Below the pieces are notes generated by a model. It searched no databases. It saw nothing but the letters and a program-made list of their open reading frames with translations, and was not told where the DNA came from. From Micromonosporaceae bacterium (lineage in GTDB: Bacteria > Actinomycetota > Actinomycetes > Mycobacteriales > Micromonosporaceae): a stretch of 10,349 bases of DNA. Each line of letters opens with the position of its first letter. Position 1 is the stretch's first letter. Made by a program: the position numbers and the translations under genes. The stretch covers positions 1 through 10,349 of the forward strand of contig JADGHA010000120.1 of assembly GCA_019689695.1 (NCBI GenBank), given 5' to 3'. Shown here piece by piece: positions 6,573 to 10,349 of this stretch.

Positions 6573-9500
6573 TCCGGTTGCTGTTCGCCATGCTGTCCAA
6601 CCGGCGGGGTGCCGCGCTGACCGTCTTCGTGCTGGCCGCGGTGGCGTCCGCGGCGGCCGCCGCCGGACCGCTCTACCAAGCAGCGGCCGAGCGCGCGGCG
6701 GCCACCGTCCAGATCGACGCGGCGTCCCCCGCGGAGCGTTCCATCCGGCAGTCGTACGTGGCCCACCGGAACACACCGGCAGACTCGGCGGAGTCCGAGC
6801 TCAACCCCGAGCTGCCGTACCGGCCGGGGTTCGAGACCGTGCACGGGCTGCACGTCCCAGGCGCCGTGCAGGCGGCGGCGGGGCGCAAGGACCTGGGCGC
6901 CGACCTCGTCTACCGGCACGGCGTGTGCCGGCACCTGGTCGCGCTGGCCGGCCGTTGCCCGACCGGCGCCAACGAGGTCATGGTCAGTGCCCGGACCGCG
7001 GCCGAGCTGGGCCTGTCCGCCGGCGATCCGGCGCTGTTCGTCTCGCCACCGGCCGACCAGGTCGCCTCGCAACCGGGCAGCCGGGTCGAGGTCCGGCTGA
7101 CCGTCGTGGGCACGTACCGGCCCAGGGACGCCCGCGACCCGTACTGGGCCGATCGGCTGTTCGACACCAGAACCGGCCCGGCCGAGGGCCACGAAATCCT
7201 CTTCGCCACCCGGGAGACGGTCTCCACTCCGGCCTTCGCGGACACCGTGGTCGCCGTCGACCTGGTCGCCGGCCGGTCCGCGTTCGACGACCCGGCGACC
7301 CTGCGGGAGATGGTGAAAGACACCGCGGCGCCGACGTCGCTGGGCCAGCCTGCGGTGGCGTCGGACATGCCGGAGCTGCTGGACCGCATCGCCGCCGACC
7401 GCAAGGCGCTCCGCGACGGGGTGCGGCTGGCCGCGGTACCGCTGGTCCTGCTCTGCTGGTTCGTGCTCCATCTGGCGGTGGCCAACAGCGCGTTCCGCCG
7501 GCGGATGGAGTTCGGCCTCACCGGCCTGCGCGGCGTCCCGCGGCTGACCCGGTGGTGGCTGTCCGCTGCCGAGGTCGCGGTCCCGCTGCTGGTCGGCGGC
7601 GGCGTCGGTTACCTGGCCGGATACCTCGCCGGTACGGCGCTGGCCCACCGGGTGCTGCCCGGCGACCCGTCCGTCCGAATGAACGCCGGCTCGGTCTGGT
7701 ACGCCCTGGTCGCGGTCGGCGGCGCACTCGCGGTCGGCCTGTTCGCCCAGTGGCGGGCCACCGCGGCCCCCGTCGCCACCCTGCTGCGCCGGGTGCCGCT
7801 GCGCCGGCCGGCCGGCCGGATCAGCGCCGTCGAGGTGGTCGCGGTCGCGCTCGCCGTGGCGGCCGGCTACCAGGTCCGCGCCGGCGGCGACCGCTCGGGC
7901 CTCGCCCTGCTCACCCCGATGTTCATCGCCCTCGCCGTGGGCCTGCTCGCCGCGCGGCTGGTCGGCCTGGTCGCGGACCGGGCGGGGCGCGGCGCGTTGC
8001 GGCGGGCCGGTGCCGGCCGCCGCCGGTTCTGGCCGGCTTCTCCGGCCGCGGCGCTCGGTCGCGCGCTCGCCTGCCTCTACCTGGCCCGCCAGCCCGGCCA
8101 GGCCCGGCTGCTCGGGGTGCTGGTCATCCTGTTCGGCGTGCTCGGCTTCGCGGTGACCGCGGTCGACGCGGGTGCCGCCGCCCGCGCCGCGCGGGTCCGG
8201 GCGGAGATGGGGGCGCCGCGGGTGCTCCAGGTCGAGGCCAACTCCAACCGCCAGCTGCTGGCGGCCGTGCGCGCCGCCGACCCCGACGGCCGGTACGCCA
8301 TGGCGGTCACCACGGTGTCCAGCAAGGAACTGCCCCTGCTCGCCGTCGACGCCAGCAGGCTCGCGCGGGTGGCGATCTGGGACAGCGGGTACGGGCCGCC
8401 GGCGGCGAGCGTGGCACGGTTGTTGCAGCCTGCGGAGCCGATGCAGGTGCAGATCACCGGCGGCGAGTTCGAGGTGCGCGCAACGGTCCGGGCCGCGCCG
8501 GAGAGGGCCCGGCTCGTGGCGCGGCTCGCGCCGCTGGATGCGCCGGTGGTCGAGCTGGACCTCGGCCCGCTGCGCCCCGGCGCCACCGTCTACCGGGCCC
8601 CGGCGGCGCAGTGCGCCAGCGGCGGATGCCGCCTGCTCGGGCTGGAACCGAAGTCACCCGCCGCCTCGGAGTACACCTTCGACGTCACGTTCCACCAGCT
8701 GCGCCAGTACGGCCCGGACAAGGTGGTGGCGGGTCCGGCCGAGCTCGCCCAGGTCGACCGATGGACCACCGGCGGGCGCAACGAGGTGCAGGCCACCCTG
8801 ACCGCGGCCGCGGACGGCGTCCGGGTGAGCTACTCCGACCGCTTCGAGTTGGGCGCGCTGCTGCGGCCGGTCGGCACGCCCACGCCGCTGCCGGTCGTCA
8901 CCACGGGTCCGGCGCCGGCGTCGATCCCCGGCGGCGGCCTGCAGATCCCGGTCAACCGGGTCGCGACGGTGCACCTCGTCCCCGGCCTCGGCACCGAGGG
9001 CGGGCTGGTCAGCCTGGAGTACGCCGAGCTGGCCGCGCTCGAACCCGGCACCGCCCACGATTCCGAGGTCTGGCTGACCGCGGACGCCCCGCCGCAGCTG
9101 ACCGACCGGCTGCGCGAGGCCGGCCTGGTCATCCTGACCGACCGGACGACCAGCTCCGAAACAGACCTGCTCGGCCGGCGCGGGCCGGCCCTGGCGCTGC
9201 GGTTCTACCTGCTGGTGGCGATCGCCGCGGTCGCGCTCGGCGTCGGGGCGGTCGCCGTGGTCGCCGCGGCGGACCGCTGGAGCCAGACCGGCCAGCTCCG
9301 CGCGCTGCGCGCCCAGGGACTGCCCGCGGCGGTCCCGTGGCGGGTCGGGTTCGGCGGGTACGCCGGACTGACCGCGGTGGCCCTCGTCCTGGGTACGCTC
9401 GCCGCGGCGCTGGCCTGGTGGCTGGCGCGGACCGTCATCCCGTTCTTCGCCGACGTCGGTGCGGGCCGGTACCTGCCGCTGGCGCCCCGGCCGCTGGTGG

Positions 9501-9661
9501 CCGCCGCCGCCCTCGCCGGCGCGGCGGTGGTGCTGATCGGTGCGGGCGCCATCGCGGCGGCCGCCCTGCGCCGCGCCGTCGAAGGACCTGCACTTTCCCG
9601 GAAAGTGCAGGTCAGTGGATCTCCGTCGCCGGCATTTTCGGGGAGAATGAGGAGATCATGA
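6569..9661 (+). CDS. Large FtsX/MacB-like ABC transporter permease (second paralogue)
   Basis: A 1030-residue membrane subunit, clearly paralogous to the preceding gene and probably its partner in the complex. Predicted membrane segments fall near residues 17-40, 285-306, 333-359, 377-393, 418-434, 447-469, 512-533, 878-900, 927-950 and 974-999, with extracytoplasmic domains at about 41-284 and 534-877. Shared landmarks are HGVCRHLVALAGRCP (C120, C130), VVGTYRPRDARDPYW near 179-194, PRVLQVEANSNRQLLAAVRAADPDGRYAMA near 550-579, QCASGGCRL (C682, C687) and the cytoplasmic WSQTGQLRALRAQGLP at 904-919. It starts at a GTG that overlaps the previous stop by 4 bp; AAAGGA at 6552-6557 is a weak ribosome site, so translation is probably coupled. 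The last 25 or so residues, after the final helix, are polar and atypical, and are encoded by a perfect DNA palindrome and its AT-richer flank. The stop overlaps the ATPase start (ATGA). Confidence 0.88.
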   Translation: MIRLLFAMLSNRRGAALTVFVLAAVASAAAAAGPLYQAAAERAAATVQIDAASPAERSIRQSYVAHRNTPADSAESELNPELPYRPGFETVHGLHVPGAVQAAAGRKDLGADLVYRHGVCRHLVALAGRCPTGANEVMVSARTAAELGLSAGDPALFVSPPADQVASQPGSRVEVRLTVVGTYRPRDARDPYWADRLFDTRTGPAEGHEILFATRETVSTPAFADTVVAVDLVAGRSAFDDPATLREMVKDTAAPTSLGQPAVASDMPELLDRIAADRKALRDGVRLAAVPLVLLCWFVLHLAVANSAFRRRMEFGLTGLRGVPRLTRWWLSAAEVAVPLLVGGGVGYLAGYLAGTALAHRVLPGDPSVRMNAGSVWYALVAVGGALAVGLFAQWRATAAPVATLLRRVPLRRPAGRISAVEVVAVALAVAAGYQVRAGGDRSGLALLTPMFIALAVGLLAARLVGLVADRAGRGALRRAGAGRRRFWPASPAAALGRALACLYLARQPGQARLLGVLVILFGVLGFAVTAVDAGAAARAARVRAEMGAPRVLQVEANSNRQLLAAVRAADPDGRYAMAVTTVSSKELPLLAVDASRLARVAIWDSGYGPPAASVARLLQPAEPMQVQITGGEFEVRATVRAAPERARLVARLAPLDAPVVELDLGPLRPGATVYRAPAAQCASGGCRLLGLEPKSPAASEYTFDVTFHQLRQYGPDKVVAGPAELAQVDRWTTGGRNEVQATLTAAADGVRVSYSDRFELGALLRPVGTPTPLPVVTTGPAPASIPGGGLQIPVNRVATVHLVPGLGTEGGLVSLEYAELAALEPGTAHDSEVWLTADAPPQLTDRLREAGLVILTDRTTSSETDLLGRRGPALALRFYLLVAIAAVALGVGAVAVVAAADRWSQTGQLRALRAQGLPAAVPWRVGFGGYAGLTAVALVLGTLAAALAWWLARTVIPFFADVGAGRYLPLAPRPLVAAAALAGAAVVLIGAGAIAAAALRRAVEGPALSRKVQVSGSPSPAFSGRMRRS
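9585..9613. repeat. Perfect 13-bp inverted repeat (hairpin) at the permease/ATPase junction
   Basis: GACCTGCACTTTC (9585-9597), a CCG loop (9598-9600) and GAAAGTGCAGGTC (9601-9613) form a perfect stem of 13 bp. It lies in codons 1006-1015 of the second permease, beyond its last membrane helix, and 45 bases before the ATPase start codon. No T-run follows, so it is not a classical intrinsic terminator. It may be an RNA structure that tunes expression or mRNA stability between permease and ATPase, or an inserted dispersed palindrome. Confidence 0.85.
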
Positions 9662-10349
9662 ATGGTCTCGCGGTGATCTGCCGGCGGGTGGTGCACATCT
9701 ACCGTGCCGAGGGCGGCGATGTGGTCGCGCTGGCCGGCGTGGACCTGGACATCGCGCCCGGCGAACGGGTGGCCCTGGTCGGCCCGTCCGGTTCCGGCAA
9801 GTCCACGCTCATCGCCCTGCTCGCCGGGCTGATGCGGCCCAGCGCCGGCCGGGTGCAGGTCGGGCTGGTGGACATCGGCCGGCTCACCGACGCCGAGCTG
9901 TCCCGGCTCCGCGGCACCGACATCGGCGTGGTCCTGCAGGGCGCCGAGCGCAACCTGCTGCCGTACGCCACCCTCGCCGACAACCTGTGGCTGGCCCAGC
10001 GCCGGGCGGCCAGCGTCCGCCCGGCCGACGTGGAGCCGCCGGAGCGCGTCGCCGCCCTGGTCGGCCTGCTCGGCGACGTCCACCGCCGGGTGTCCGAGCT
10101 TCCCCCCGGCGCGCGCCAGCGGGCCGCGCTGGCCGTGGGCATGGCCGCCTCACCGGGCCTGCTGCTGGTGGACGAGCCGACCAGCCAGCTGGACACCGGC
10201 GGCCGCGGCGAGGTGCTGGACGCGCTGGAACGGGTGAACACCGAGCGGGGCACCACGATCGTGGTGGTCACCCACGACGCCGAGGTGGGCGCGCGGCTGG
10301 GCCGGGCGGTGACCATCCGCGACGGCCGGGTGGGCGCGGAGGGGCGCGG
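9658..10349 (+). CDS. ABC transporter ATP-binding subunit, incomplete at the window edge
   Basis: The first 230 codons are visible and the frame runs open to the window end. It should be the cytoplasmic ATPase powering the two upstream permeases, as in MacB/LolD-type systems. Motifs in order: Walker A GPSGSGKST (42-50), Q-loop Q94 (VVLQGAE), signature region LPPGARQR (148-155), Walker B LLLVDE (168-173), D-loop SQLD (176-179) and switch histidine H206 (VVTHD). The ABC signature is atypical: the usual LSGGQ is replaced by LPPGA, although the following RQRAALA is normal. The ATG overlaps the stop of the second permease (ATGA) and AGGAG (9650-9654) is only 3 bases upstream, so reinitiation by the same ribosome is likely. 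Visible length is close to the ~230 residues of a stand-alone ATPase, so only its end should be missing. Confidence 0.9.
   Translation, partial: MNGLAVICRRVVHIYRAEGGDVVALAGVDLDIAPGERVALVGPSGSGKSTLIALLAGLMRPSAGRVQVGLVDIGRLTDAELSRLRGTDIGVVLQGAERNLLPYATLADNLWLAQRRAASVRPADVEPPERVAALVGLLGDVHRRVSELPPGARQRAALAVGMAASPGLLLVDEPTSQLDTGGRGEVLDALERVNTERGTTIVVVTHDAEVGARLGRAVTIRDGRVGAEGR

Noticed and set aside
3375..6776. A very long (1133-codon) minus-strand open frame opposite the first permease
   Set aside because: Its product is rich in Arg, Gly, Gln and His without domains, as expected for an antisense shadow of GC-rich coding DNA. The plus-strand frame has clear membrane segments and family motifs.

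Overview
The window is very GC-rich, with strong third-position G/C bias, frequent GTG starts and 4-bp overlapping stop/start junctions. This is typical of a high-GC actinomycete; a Micromonosporaceae-like genome is my guess, and no marker gene here fixes the genus. It has an accessory-looking left third (a gene start, an insertion sequence, a small CRISPR array) and a conventional transport region on the right.

Left part (1-2063): the window opens inside the N-terminus of a minus-strand gene that looks like the ribosome-rescue peptidyl-tRNA hydrolase ArfB (RF-1 domain). Sixteen bases upstream of its start codon lies the end of a ~1.69 kb IS1380-family insertion sequence (95-1788), with 19-bp imperfect terminal inverted repeats and one intact minus-strand transposase. 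Fifteen bases beyond the other IS end begins a short CRISPR array (four ~36-bp repeats, three spacers of 37-40 bp) with no cas genes in view. The last repeat is degenerate and sits 16 bases from the stop codon of the next gene. I find no target-site duplication around the IS, so it may mark a deletion or rearrangement junction that cost the array its leader and cas neighbours. Inside the IS, an inverted repeat is placed so that read-through transcripts would fold over the transposase ribosome binding site, while transcripts from a putative internal promoter would not.

Middle (2080-3626): a minus-strand MFS permease, probably of the fucose-permease-like (FHS) type, then a ~340-bp divergent intergenic region with several inverted repeats that could hold promoters and operators for both directions.

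Right part (3627-10349): a plus-strand, translationally coupled ABC operon with two very large paralogous FtsX/MacB-like permeases (981 and 1030 residues, about ten membrane segments each, two large extracytoplasmic domains with conserved cysteine pairs) and an ATP-binding subunit cut off by the window edge. Each gene overlaps the next by 4 bp. The ATPase has clear Walker A and B motifs but an atypical ABC signature. A perfect 13-bp inverted repeat lies in the last codons of the second permease, just before the ATPase start. The three products would assemble as one MacB/LolCDE-like membrane machine acting on an unknown extracytoplasmic or membrane substrate.
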